A stretch of DNA of 15,360 nt from JAQVEM01 sp964603595 (GTDB lineage Bacteria; Actinomycetota; Humimicrobiia; Humimicrobiales; Humimicrobiaceae), in NCBI GenBank assembly GCA_964603595.1, contig CAZRVN010000010.1:1-15360 (forward strand), read 5' to 3'. Positions 7,481 through 13,892 of this stretch are shown piece after piece. Each line of letters begins with the position of its first letter. Position 1 is the stretch's first letter. The translations under genes were made by a program, and so were the position numbers. Below the pieces are notes generated by a model that did not search any database, was not told the DNA's origin, and saw only the letters and a list, made by a program, of their open reading frames with translations.

Positions 7481-10400
7481 TTACTTCTTAGCTTCTTTCT
7501 TACTCTTCTTTGAAGCTACAGCTTTGGCTTTCTCTTTTTTCTCCTTTGCTTTCTTGCTCTTTGCCTTTTTGGCTGTTTCTTTCTTTTTCTTTACTTCTTC
7601 TTTCTTAACTTCCCCTTTTTTAACTGCCTCTTTCTTTACTTTCTCTTTCTTCAATTTTTTCTCTTCATTTAAATCAATCCCCAAATCTTCCACCGTTTTC
7701 ATAATCTCATCTTCAGCTCTTCCTACATCAACTTCCTTGCCTTCCCCTGATAAGACTTCTACATCAAGAGAAAGACTCTGCATTTCTTTTATTAAAACTT
7801 TAAATGATTCAGGTATCCCCGGCTTCTCAATATTCTCACCTTTTACAATTGATTCATAAGTCTTTACTCTTCCTGTTACATCATCTGATTTTATAGTAAG
7901 CATTTCCTGTAATGCGTAAGCTGCACCATAAGCCTCCAGGGCCCATACTTCCATCTCCCCAAATCTTTGACCTCCAAATTGTGCCTTACCGCCAAGCGGC
8001 TGCTGGGTAACTAAAGAATAAGGACCTGTAGACCTTGCATGAATTTTATCATCTACAAGATGCAGAAGTTTCATTACATAAGCATAGCCAACAGTAATAT
8101 TATCAGATAATTTCTCTCCATCTCGACCTTCGTATAAGGTCGTCTTCCCGTTTTGCGGCAAATTTGCGGATTTTAAAAGCTTGATTATATCTGTTTCCTT
8201 AACTCCCTCAAAAATAGGGGTTGAAACACAGGTGGAACTATTACTTTCTGCTTTCTTCTTTTTATTATACAATCCTTTAAAAGCTGCCCAGCCGAGATGA
8301 GTTTCAAGCACCTGCCCTACATTCATTCTAGAAGGAACTCCCAGAGGATTAAATATTATATCAATAGGTTCTCCATCTTCCGTATATGGCATATCCTCCT
8401 CGGGAAGAATTACAGATATTACTCCTTTATTGCCATGCCTACCGGCCAGCTTATCACCGACAGATATCTTCCTCTTTTCTGCAATATATACTCTTACTAA
8501 TTCATTTACTCCCGGCGGAAGGTCGTGGCCCTTTTTCCTTGAAAACAACTGAACATCCAGTACTTTTCCGCCTTCCCCGTGAGGTACTTTCAGGGAGCTT
8601 TCCCTAACCTCTCTTGCCTTCTCACCAAAAATAGCTCTCAGCAACTTTTCTTCTGCCGTAAGTTCTGTTTCGCCTTTCGGAGTAATCTTACCTACCAGTA
8701 TATCTCCAGGTTTTACTTCTGCTCCAATTCTTATAATCCCCTGCTCATCCAGATTTTTTAATGCTTCTTCTCCTATGCTTGGTATATCTCTGGTTATTTC
8801 TTCAGCCCCTAATTTTGTTGTTCTTGCTTCTACCTCCTGTTTGGAAATATGTATGGAAGATAGAATGTCTTCTTTAACCAGTCTTTCCGAAATAATAATA
8901 GCATCCTCGTAGTTGTATCCTTCCCAGGACATGAATGCTATCCTTAAATTTCTACCCAGCGCAAGTTCTCCTCCGGATGTGGCTGGGCCATCAGCAATTA
9001 CCTGACCTGCTTTAACTTTTTCACCTACCTCAACTACCTGTTTCTGATTTATACATGTCCCCTGATTTGACCTTTTAAATTTATATAATTTATGAATATA
9101 ATTTTTTTCATTCTTATAATTAATTTTTATATAATCTGCATTTACTTCTTCAACCACACCATCATCTTTAGCCAGAATAAGTACCCCACTGTCTTCGGCT
9201 ACCCTTCTTTCTATTCCTGTACCAACCAGCGGCGCCTCCGGATTAATTAATGGTACTGCCTGACGCTGCATATTAGAACCCATAAGAGCCCTGTTAGCGT
9301 CATCATGGTCCAGGAATGGTATAAGAGATGCTGCAGCACTAAAAATCTGCATTGGTGAAACATCCATATAATCAACCATATCAGGCTTAACAACAACTAC
9401 TTCATCGCCCATTCTTGCCATAACTTTTTCCTCCAGGAATCTACCATCTTTACCGGTCCTGCTGGTTGACTGGGCAATTACATAATTCTCCTCATTATCA
9501 GCAGATAAATATTCAATCTTATTAGTTGCTTTGCCACTTACAACTTTCCTGTATGGGGTTTCTATAAAACCATATTCATTTAATCTCGCATATGTCGCCA
9601 GGGAACCAATAAGTCCAATATTCGGACCTTCCGGCGTTTCTATGGGGCACATTCTACCATAATGCGAAGGATGTACATCTCTTACTTCAAAACCGGCTCT
9701 TTCCCTGCTTAAACCCCCTGGACCAAGAGCACTTAGTCTCCTTTTATGAGTGATTTCAGCCAGAGGATTTGTCTGGTCCAGAAACTGTGAAAGCTGCCCG
9801 CTGCCGAAAAATTCTTTTAAACTTGCAACAAGCGGCCTTATATTTATTAAAGATTTAGGAGTTATAGCATCCACATCCTGCGTGGTCATTCTTTCCTTTA
9901 CCACTCTCTCCATCCTTGAAAGGCCAATCCTTACCTGATTCTGTATAAGTTCACCAATATTCCTTACTCTCCTGTTACCAAAGTGGTCAATATCGTCAAC
10001 CTCACCAATACCTCCCATTAACTGGATAAGATACTTTACTATTAAAAATATATCCTTGCAATTCAGAATATATTTCTCATTTAGATCTATCCCCATTCTT
10101 TCATTGATCTCTTTAATTCTGGCAAGGATTTTCTTATCAGCCTCATCCGTCAGCTTCTGGTCCATCTTATATCTTCCTACTTTTCCAAAATCATATCTCT
10201 TTGAGTTAAAGAACAATGAGTTTAAAAGATTTCTTGAGCTTTCAACGGTAGGTGGCTCACCTGGTCTAAGCTTCTTATATATCTCAACCAGTGCCTCTTC
10301 CTCAGTTTCGGTAAAATCTTTTTCAATGGTGTTTTTAATACAATCCTTTTTATCATAAGGACCAAACATAGCAAGCAGATCTTCATTATTACCAAATCCT

Positions 10401-10984
10401 ACAGATTTTAAGAAGATAGTAAGTAAAAATTTCCTCCTCCTGTCAATCCTTACGTAAGCAATATTTTTTTTATCAGTTTCAATTTCTATCCAGGACCCCC
10501 TTGTAGGGATAACCTTGCACATATATATGTCAACTTCGGCCTTTTTATCTATATCTGTGTCAAAATATACACCCGGGGAACGAACTAACTGGGACACTAC
10601 TACTCTTTCAGTACCATTTATTATAAATGTCCCCTTCTCTGTCATCATTGGAAAATCTCCCATAAAAACTTCCTGCTCTTTTATTTCTCCTGTTTCCTTA
10701 TTAATAAACCTTGAGAGAACCTTGAGCGGTGCAGTGTAAGACATATCCTGCATTTTGCATTCGTCTGGAGTAAAACTTGCATCATCAAAACTACAATCTA
10801 AAAATTCAAGTGACATGCCACCTGTGAAATCTTCAATAGGAGATATATCTTTTAATGCATCTATAATCCCATCTTCCAGAAACCACTGAAAAGACTTTCT
10901 CTGTATATCAAGAAGGTGGGGCATATTTGTCAGCTCAAGATTTTTACCAAAATTATATCTCTCGTTATTTTTGATTTTTTGCAT
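7481..10984 (-). CDS. rpoB: DNA-directed RNA polymerase subunit beta
   Basis: The beta subunit, 1167 residues. Landmarks include GDFPMMTEKGTFIINGTERVVVSQL near residue 110-130. The rifamycin-binding region (about 390-425) reads FFGSGQLSQFLDQTNPLAEITHKRR then LSALGPGG, with the Asp, His and Ser contacts at drug-sensitive identities. Also present are SWEGYNYEDAI, GDKLAGRHGNKG with the active-site Lys/His residues, and the C-terminal clamp segment QPLGGKAQFGGQRFGEMEVWALEAYGA. After the normal end of the fold (about residue 1105) comes a Lys-rich tail of about 60 residues that opens with pentapeptide repeats of the KKExV type (1112-1136). The ATG has a GAGGAG ribosome binding site. A separate promoter lies about 140 bp upstream, so rpoBC can be expressed apart from rplJL. 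Confidence 0.98.
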   Translation of the reverse strand: MQKIKNNERYNFGKNLELTNMPHLLDIQRKSFQWFLEDGIIDALKDISPIEDFTGGMSLEFLDCSFDDASFTPDECKMQDMSYTAPLKVLSRFINKETGEIKEQEVFMGDFPMMTEKGTFIINGTERVVVSQLVRSPGVYFDTDIDKKAEVDIYMCKVIPTRGSWIEIETDKKNIAYVRIDRRRKFLLTIFLKSVGFGNNEDLLAMFGPYDKKDCIKNTIEKDFTETEEEALVEIYKKLRPGEPPTVESSRNLLNSLFFNSKRYDFGKVGRYKMDQKLTDEADKKILARIKEINERMGIDLNEKYILNCKDIFLIVKYLIQLMGGIGEVDDIDHFGNRRVRNIGELIQNQVRIGLSRMERVVKERMTTQDVDAITPKSLINIRPLVASLKEFFGSGQLSQFLDQTNPLAEITHKRRLSALGPGGLSRERAGFEVRDVHPSHYGRMCPIETPEGPNIGLIGSLATYARLNEYGFIETPYRKVVSGKATNKIEYLSADNEENYVIAQSTSRTGKDGRFLEEKVMARMGDEVVVVKPDMVDYMDVSPMQIFSAAASLIPFLDHDDANRALMGSNMQRQAVPLINPEAPLVGTGIERRVAEDSGVLILAKDDGVVEEVNADYIKINYKNEKNYIHKLYKFKRSNQGTCINQKQVVEVGEKVKAGQVIADGPATSGGELALGRNLRIAFMSWEGYNYEDAIIISERLVKEDILSSIHISKQEVEARTTKLGAEEITRDIPSIGEEALKNLDEQGIIRIGAEVKPGDILVGKITPKGETELTAEEKLLRAIFGEKAREVRESSLKVPHGEGGKVLDVQLFSRKKGHDLPPGVNELVRVYIAEKRKISVGDKLAGRHGNKGVISVILPEEDMPYTEDGEPIDIIFNPLGVPSRMNVGQVLETHLGWAAFKGLYNKKKKAESNSSTCVSTPIFEGVKETDIIKLLKSANLPQNGKTTLYEGRDGEKLSDNITVGYAYVMKLLHLVDDKIHARSTGPYSLVTQQPLGGKAQFGGQRFGEMEVWALEAYGAAYALQEMLTIKSDDVTGRVKTYESIVKGENIEKPGIPESFKVLIKEMQSLSLDVEVLSGEGKEVDVGRAEDEIMKTVEDLGIDLNEEKKLKKEKVKKEAVKKGEVKKEEVKKKKETAKKAKSKKAKEKKEKAKAVASKKSKKEAKK
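7484..7666 (-). repeat. Lys-rich low-complexity tail of RpoB with pentapeptide repeats
   Basis: These bases encode the last 61 residues of RpoB. Residues 1112-1136 read as five consecutive pentads, KKEKV, KKEAV, KKGEV, KKEEV and KKKKE, and the remainder is an Ala/Lys/Ser mixture resembling histone-H1-like tails. The DNA is strongly purine-biased on the coding strand. The tail follows the conserved C-terminus without any stop or frame change, so it is part of the protein. Confidence 0.85.
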
Positions 10985-11106
10985 TAATTTATTCTCCTCA
11001 TTAATTAAATTTCAAGTTTAATAAAGCAGAAAAAATGGCTAAAGTAATCTTATTAATAAATTCGAATATAGGGAAAACAACTTAAAACAGTATTGATAAA
11101 TAAATA

Positions 11107-11126
11107 TTTACAAGAAAACTTGCAAA
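11107..11126 (-). promoter_or_regulatory. Stem-loop at the predicted 5' end of the rpoBC mRNA
   Basis: TTTGCAAG, a TTTT loop and CTTGTAAA form an 8-bp stem with one G-U pair. It begins at 11126, within a base of the transcription start predicted from the adjacent promoter. A stem at the extreme 5' end is known to stabilise some bacterial mRNAs; whether this one does so is inference. It could instead act as a weak early pause site. Confidence 0.4.
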
Positions 11127-11159
11127 CTAATATTTTACCAAATATAATTTAATAGTCAA
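11125..11159 (-). promoter_or_regulatory. Extended -10 promoter for rpoBC
   Basis: TTGACT (11159-11154, five of six matches to -35) is separated by 16 bp from TAAAAT (11137-11132, five of six to -10). The -10 box is directly preceded by TGG, an extended -10 element. The predicted start is near 11125, leaving a 5' leader of about 140 nt before the rpoB ATG. This is the best promoter match in the rplL-rpoB gap. Confidence 0.6.
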
Positions 11160-11259
11160 CTGTCTATTCCAAATATCTTAAAATTTATGTTTTTACAGAT
11201 GTCCGTTATTATGAAGCCTTCACTTATTACTATAAACCTAAATATAAATACAGGTATTA

Positions 11260-11291
11260 AAAGGGCTTAAAAACTTTTTTAAATTCCCTTT
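11260..11291 (-). terminator. Attenuator-like hairpin between rplL and rpoB
   Basis: AAAGGG (11291-11286) can pair with CCCTTT (11265-11260), and inside this stem TTAAAA pairs with TTTTAA, giving a long imperfect hairpin followed by a short T run. It lies about 60 bp after the rplL stop. In several bacteria partial termination between rplL and rpoB lowers polymerase output relative to stalk protein output; this hairpin is positioned for that role. The stem is AT-rich and the T tract is poor, so the call is tentative. Confidence 0.4.
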
Positions 11292-11353
11292 ATTCGGTCT
11301 GTACTATGTACTATTTACTATCAACCTGTTATAAATACCTATTTTTAGGTGTT

Positions 11354-11896
11354 TTATTTTATCTCAACTTCAGCACCGGCTTCTTCCAGCTGCTTCTTTA
11401 TTTTTTCTGCTTCCTCTTTTGTAATCTTTTCCTTAACCAGATTTGGCGCTTGATCTACCAGGTCTTTAGCTTCCTTAAGCCCAAGACTTGTTACTGACCT
11501 TACTACTTTTATAACCTGTATTTTTTTATCTCCTGCTGATTTTAAGTTAACATCAAATTCTGTTTGTTCTTCGGCTGGAGCCCCTCCTCCCTGTGCTGAA
11601 GCAGGTCCGCCTGCAGCAGGAGCTACAACTGACATTGCCTGAGCGCTAACTTCAAATTTATCTTCGAGAGCTTTTACCAGTTCCGAAAGCTCAAGCACAG
11701 TCATCTTTTCAATAGCACCCATAATTTCGTCAATAGATTTACTCCTGGCAGATACTTTTCCCTTTGCCTTCTCTTTACCTGTTTCCTTTTTTTCTTCACT
11801 CACTGTTTTTTCTTCCTTACTTTCCACTGTTTTTTCTTCCTTACTTTCCACTGTTTTTTCTTTTGCATCTTCCGCTGTTTTTTTTGTCTTTGCCAT
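11354..11896 (-). CDS. rplL: 50S ribosomal protein L7/L12 with long charged N-terminal extension
   Basis: L7/L12, 180 residues against the usual 120-130. Dimers bind L10 to form the flexible stalk that recruits EF-Tu, EF-G and other GTPase factors. The normal protein starts near residue 53: the N-terminal dimerisation domain is SIDEIMGAIEKMTVLELSELVKALEDKF (54-81), the Ala/Gly-rich hinge is about 92-110, and the C-terminal factor-binding domain is about 112-180, including GLKEAKDLVDQAP. The extra 52 residues are Lys/Glu-rich and contain the octapeptide EKTVESKE twice (13-20 and 21-28) plus degenerate copies. The ATG at 11896 was chosen because AGGGAGG lies just upstream; a TTG 21 bases earlier would add seven residues but has no such site. 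Only 10 bp separate it from rplJ, so they are co-expressed. Confidence 0.96.
   Translation of the reverse strand: MAKTKKTAEDAKEKTVESKEEKTVESKEEKTVSEEKKETGKEKAKGKVSARSKSIDEIMGAIEKMTVLELSELVKALEDKFEVSAQAMSVVAPAAGGPASAQGGGAPAEEQTEFDVNLKSAGDKKIQVIKVVRSVTSLGLKEAKDLVDQAPNLVKEKITKEEAEKIKKQLEEAGAEVEIK
11801..11862 (-). repeat. 24-bp tandem repeat encoding the L7/L12 extension
   Basis: Two identical 24-bp units (11801-11824 and 11825-11848) are followed by a third copy that matches over its first 14 bp. A more degenerate unit lies beyond, toward the gene start. Because 24 is a multiple of three, gain or loss of units keeps the reading frame and adds or removes one EKTVESKE octapeptide. The exact identity of two units implies recent duplication by slippage or unequal recombination. 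Confidence 0.9.
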
Positions 11897-11906
11897 TATT
11901 CCTCCC

Positions 11907-12437
11907 TTAATTATCAATTTCTTCTTTTTTTACTCTAACCGCATCAAGAACTACTACAAGATCCCTTGTTAACATACCTAAAATATTTACTAACTTTGTT
12001 ATCGGTGACTTAATTGATATCACCAGATTAGTAAGCAGTACTTCTCTTCCCGGTAAACTGGCGAATTTATTAACCTCTTCTCCACTCAAAAGCTGTTTTT
12101 CAAATAGTCCCGCCTTTATTTTTAAAGTATCCAGGTCTTTTGAAATCGCCTCCAAAACCTTTGCAGTAGAAATCATATCCTCGCCGCTTACAACCATACT
12201 CGTCGGCCCTTTAAACACATCTTCAAGATCCAAATCTTTAAAAACATCCTTAGCTGCTATACTGGCAAGGGTATTTTTTATTATTCTAAGATATGAATTA
12301 GCTTCCACCAGCTTATCTCTCACTGCCACAGCATCGTCAGCTTTAAGTCCGCTATGGTCAGTGAAAATAATACCATGGTCCCCTTTAAAGATTTCTTTTA
12401 ATCTTTCTACCTCACTAATTTTTTCTTGCCTGGCCAT
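11907..12437 (-). CDS. rplJ: 50S ribosomal protein L10
   Basis: L10, 176 residues, anchors the L7/L12 dimers to 23S rRNA beside L11. The N-terminal globular domain is recognisable from RQEKISEVERLKEIF, IFTDHSGLKADDAVAVRDKL, LRIIKNTLASIAAKD and the GPTSMVVSGED segment. The C-terminal helix that carries L12 dimers begins around SLPGREVLLTNLV. I chose the ATG at 12437 because GGAGG lies five bases upstream; a TTG at 12449 would overlap that site. It is preceded by an L10 leader and attenuator, so its expression is expected to respond to free L10-L12 complex. It is followed by rplL after 10 bp. Confidence 0.97.
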   Translation of the reverse strand: MARQEKISEVERLKEIFKGDHGIIFTDHSGLKADDAVAVRDKLVEANSYLRIIKNTLASIAAKDVFKDLDLEDVFKGPTSMVVSGEDMISTAKVLEAISKDLDTLKIKAGLFEKQLLSGEEVNKFASLPGREVLLTNLVISIKSPITKLVNILGMLTRDLVVVLDAVRVKKEEIDN

Positions 12438-12478
12438 TCTGACCTCCAAAAAATATTTTTTACAAAAATAAGACTTAT

Positions 12479-12517
12479 AAAAATTAAACCGGCCCCTATG
12501 TTTTCAAAGGCCGATTT
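12479..12517 (-). terminator. Intrinsic terminator in the rplJ leader (attenuator)
   Basis: AAATCGGCC (12517-12509) pairs with GGCCGGTTT (12494-12486) in a 9-bp stem containing one G-U pair, followed within two bases by a TTTTT run. It sits between the L10 leader and rplJ, about 40 bp before the rplJ start, so read-through must be controlled for rplJL expression. Confidence 0.8.
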
Positions 12518-12539
12518 ATTCTTCTAAATCAACCTCGGC
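12510..12539 (-). promoter_or_regulatory. Antiterminator stem competing with the rplJ attenuator
   Basis: GATTTA (12530-12525), loop GAAGAA and TAAATC (12518-12513) form a perfect 6-bp stem, extended past a 6-nt bulge by GCC/GGC (12539-12537 with 12512-12510). It uses the same bases as the 5' arm of the terminator, so the two cannot coexist. Its GCC comes from the conserved CTGCCGAGG end of the L10 leader, so L10 binding there should disfavour the antiterminator. Confidence 0.6.
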
Positions 12540-12590
12540 AGGGAATTAAGTTACTTTATTTCCTAAAATAACACCTACTGTCTCAGGTTT
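12531..12590 (-). ncRNA. Ribosomal protein L10 leader (autoregulatory RNA)
   Basis: The sequence carries the two conserved blocks of the L10 leader family: AACCTGAGACAGTAGGTG at the 5' side (starting 12589) and CTTAATTCCCTGCCGAGGTT at the 3' side (ending 12531). The terminal AACCT and AGGTT pair to close the structure. The family binds L10 or the L10-L12 complex and represses rplJL; in Bacillus subtilis it does so by transcription attenuation. Here the leader is followed by an overlapping antiterminator and terminator, consistent with that mode. It lies immediately after rplA and directly before rplJ. Confidence 0.9.
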
Positions 12591-12602
12591 ATTTTTATTA
12601 TA
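12590..12602 (-). promoter_or_regulatory. Possible -10 element for rplJL
   Basis: A perfect TATAAT (12602-12597) lies just after the rplA stop and would start transcription near 12590, the first bases of the L10 leader. No good -35 hexamer is seen at 16-18 bp. In this AT-rich DNA a TATAAT alone is weak evidence, but its position is well suited to a leader-initiating promoter. Confidence 0.3.
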
Positions 12603-12617
12603 TATGTCTCGTTATTT

Positions 12618-13325
12618 CTAAGCTGCCTCCGTTGCCTCTGTCATTTTATTCGGGTCTATCTTGACACTTGACCCCATAGTTGGTGACAAATAAATACTCT
12701 TTACATATCTTCCTTTAGCAGCCGGCGGTTTTGACCTTATGATTGCGTTAATTAAAGCCAGATAGTTTTCCAATAATTGCTTCTCCCCAAAAGACACTTT
12801 TCCAACAGTTGAGTGTATCACACCATTCTTATCAGTCCTAAATTCCAATCTTCCTTTTTTTGAATCTTCAACTGTCTTCTTTATTTCAAATGTAACTGTT
12901 CCGGATTTAGGATTTGGCATTAATTTTCTTGGACCTAAAATTTTACCAATTTTCCCCATGTGCTTCATCATATCCGGAGTAGCTATACAAATACTAAAAT
13001 CCAGCCATCCTTTACTTATCTTTTCTACAAGTTCCTCCCCACCGACATAATCTGCTCCTGCTTCTTTTGCTTCATTTGCCTTTTCACCCTGTGCAATAAC
13101 AAGTACTTTCTGAACCTTCCCGGTTCCATTAGGTAAAATTATTGTTCCTCTAATCAGCTGGTCTGCCTTTCTGGGGTCAACCCCGAGATTTATGCTAATA
13201 TCTACAGACTCATCAAAATTTGCGAAATGATTTTCCTTAACCCACTTTATAGCTTCACCGGGGCTTAGTATCGCTTGTTTATCCCTGTTTTCTGTTTTTG
13301 ATAGATATTTTTTTCCTCTCTTCAA
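12618..13325 (-). CDS. rplA: 50S ribosomal protein L1
   Basis: L1, 235 residues, forms the mobile stalk at the ribosomal E site and often represses its own operon by binding mRNA. Domain I and II hallmarks are present: GVDPRKADQLIRGTIILPNGTGK near residue 48-70, the KHMGKIGKILGPRKLMPNPKSGTV signature (about 120-145), and the C-terminal SKPPAAKGRYVKSIYLSPTMGSSVKID. The start is a TTG at 13325. An in-frame stop two codons upstream rules out a longer product, no ATG is near, and a GAGG-type ribosome binding site lies nine bases before it. It follows rplK after 76 bp and precedes the L10 leader. No L1 operator could be assigned with confidence. Confidence 0.96.
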   Translation of the reverse strand: MKRGKKYLSKTENRDKQAILSPGEAIKWVKENHFANFDESVDISINLGVDPRKADQLIRGTIILPNGTGKVQKVLVIAQGEKANEAKEAGADYVGGEELVEKISKGWLDFSICIATPDMMKHMGKIGKILGPRKLMPNPKSGTVTFEIKKTVEDSKKGRLEFRTDKNGVIHSTVGKVSFGEKQLLENYLALINAIIRSKPPAAKGRYVKSIYLSPTMGSSVKIDPNKMTEATEAA

Positions 13326-13401
13326 AACTTACCGCCTCTTTAGCTAAAACTTTATTTAGTATTTCAAGTAAATTATCTTCTCTCCAGATACTCCAGTCCA
13401 A

Positions 13402-13827
13402 TTACGAAACTATCTTTACACCCATGCTCTTAGCAGCTCCTTCTATTATCTTGACTGCTTTATCCAGGTTTCTCGCATTCAAATCCTTTAATTTAATTTT
13501 CGCTATTTCCTCTAACTGCTCTCTTGTGATTTCCCCCACTTTTTCATGATTTGGCTCACCCGAACCCTTTTCTAAATTTATAGCTTTCTTTATAAGAACC
13601 GCAGCTGGAGGAGTTTTTGTAATAAAACTAAAACTCCTGTCTTTATATACTGTCAGCACTACGGGGATAATAATCCCCTGTTCTTTGGCAGTTCTTTCAT
13701 TAAAAGCTTTACAGAATTCCATTATATTAACTCCGTGCTGGCCGAGAGCAGGGCCAACCGGAGGAGCAGGATTCGCCTGCCCTGCAGGAATCTGCAATTT
13801 AACCTGTGCTATAATTTCCTTTGCCAT
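13402..13827 (-). CDS. rplK: 50S ribosomal protein L11
   Basis: L11, 141 residues, the standard length. It binds the GTPase-associated centre of 23S rRNA and takes part in EF-G action and, in bacteria with RelA, in stringent control. The N-terminal domain carries the family signature KLQIPAGQANPAPPVGPALGQHGVNIMEFCKAFN, including the prolines implicated in thiostrepton binding. The C-terminal rRNA-binding domain ends with DLNARNLDKAVKIIEGAAKSMGVKI. The ATG has a GAGAGGT ribosome binding site. It lies 65 bp after nusG and 76 bp before rplA in the conserved nusG-rplK-rplA order. A TATAAT in the nusG-rplK gap has no convincing -35, so transcription is probably from upstream. Confidence 0.98.
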   Translation of the reverse strand: MAKEIIAQVKLQIPAGQANPAPPVGPALGQHGVNIMEFCKAFNERTAKEQGIIIPVVLTVYKDRSFSFITKTPPAAVLIKKAINLEKGSGEPNHEKVGEITREQLEEIAKIKLKDLNARNLDKAVKIIEGAAKSMGVKIVS

Positions 13828-13892
13828 TAACAGTTACCTCTCTAAAAATTTTTACGTATTATACATGTTATCTAAATTAATTCCAGTTTTTT

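Larger units (their letters stand above)
10985..11353 (-). other. 369-bp rplL-rpoB intergenic region
   Basis: This gap holds no plausible gene. In transcription order it has a short ACCTA/TAGGT hairpin just after the rplL stop, the attenuator-like hairpin at 11291-11260, about 100 bp of AT-rich sequence without an assigned feature, the rpoBC promoter, its 5' stem-loop and an AT-rich leader ending in the rpoB ribosome binding site. AATACCT at 11334-11340 and AGGTATT at 11252-11258 (plus strand) are complementary and bracket the attenuator hairpin, so an alternative long-range fold is conceivable. Confidence 0.6.

Noticed and set aside
9700..9815. Natural rifamycin-resistance substitutions in RpoB
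   Set aside because: The differences from Escherichia coli in this region (for example Thr and Ala in DQTNPLAE) also occur in drug-sensitive Bacillus subtilis, and the key Asp, His and Ser residues are unchanged.
13326..13401. L1 operator in the rplK-rplA gap
   Set aside because: The 76-bp gap is purine-rich but no structure clearly mimicking the L1 rRNA site could be recognised by eye.
13858..13863. TATAAT in the nusG-rplK gap as an rplK promoter
   Set aside because: The best -35 candidate at 17 bp (CTGGAA) matches only three of six positions and there is no TGn element; TATAAT occurs often by chance in such AT-rich sequence.
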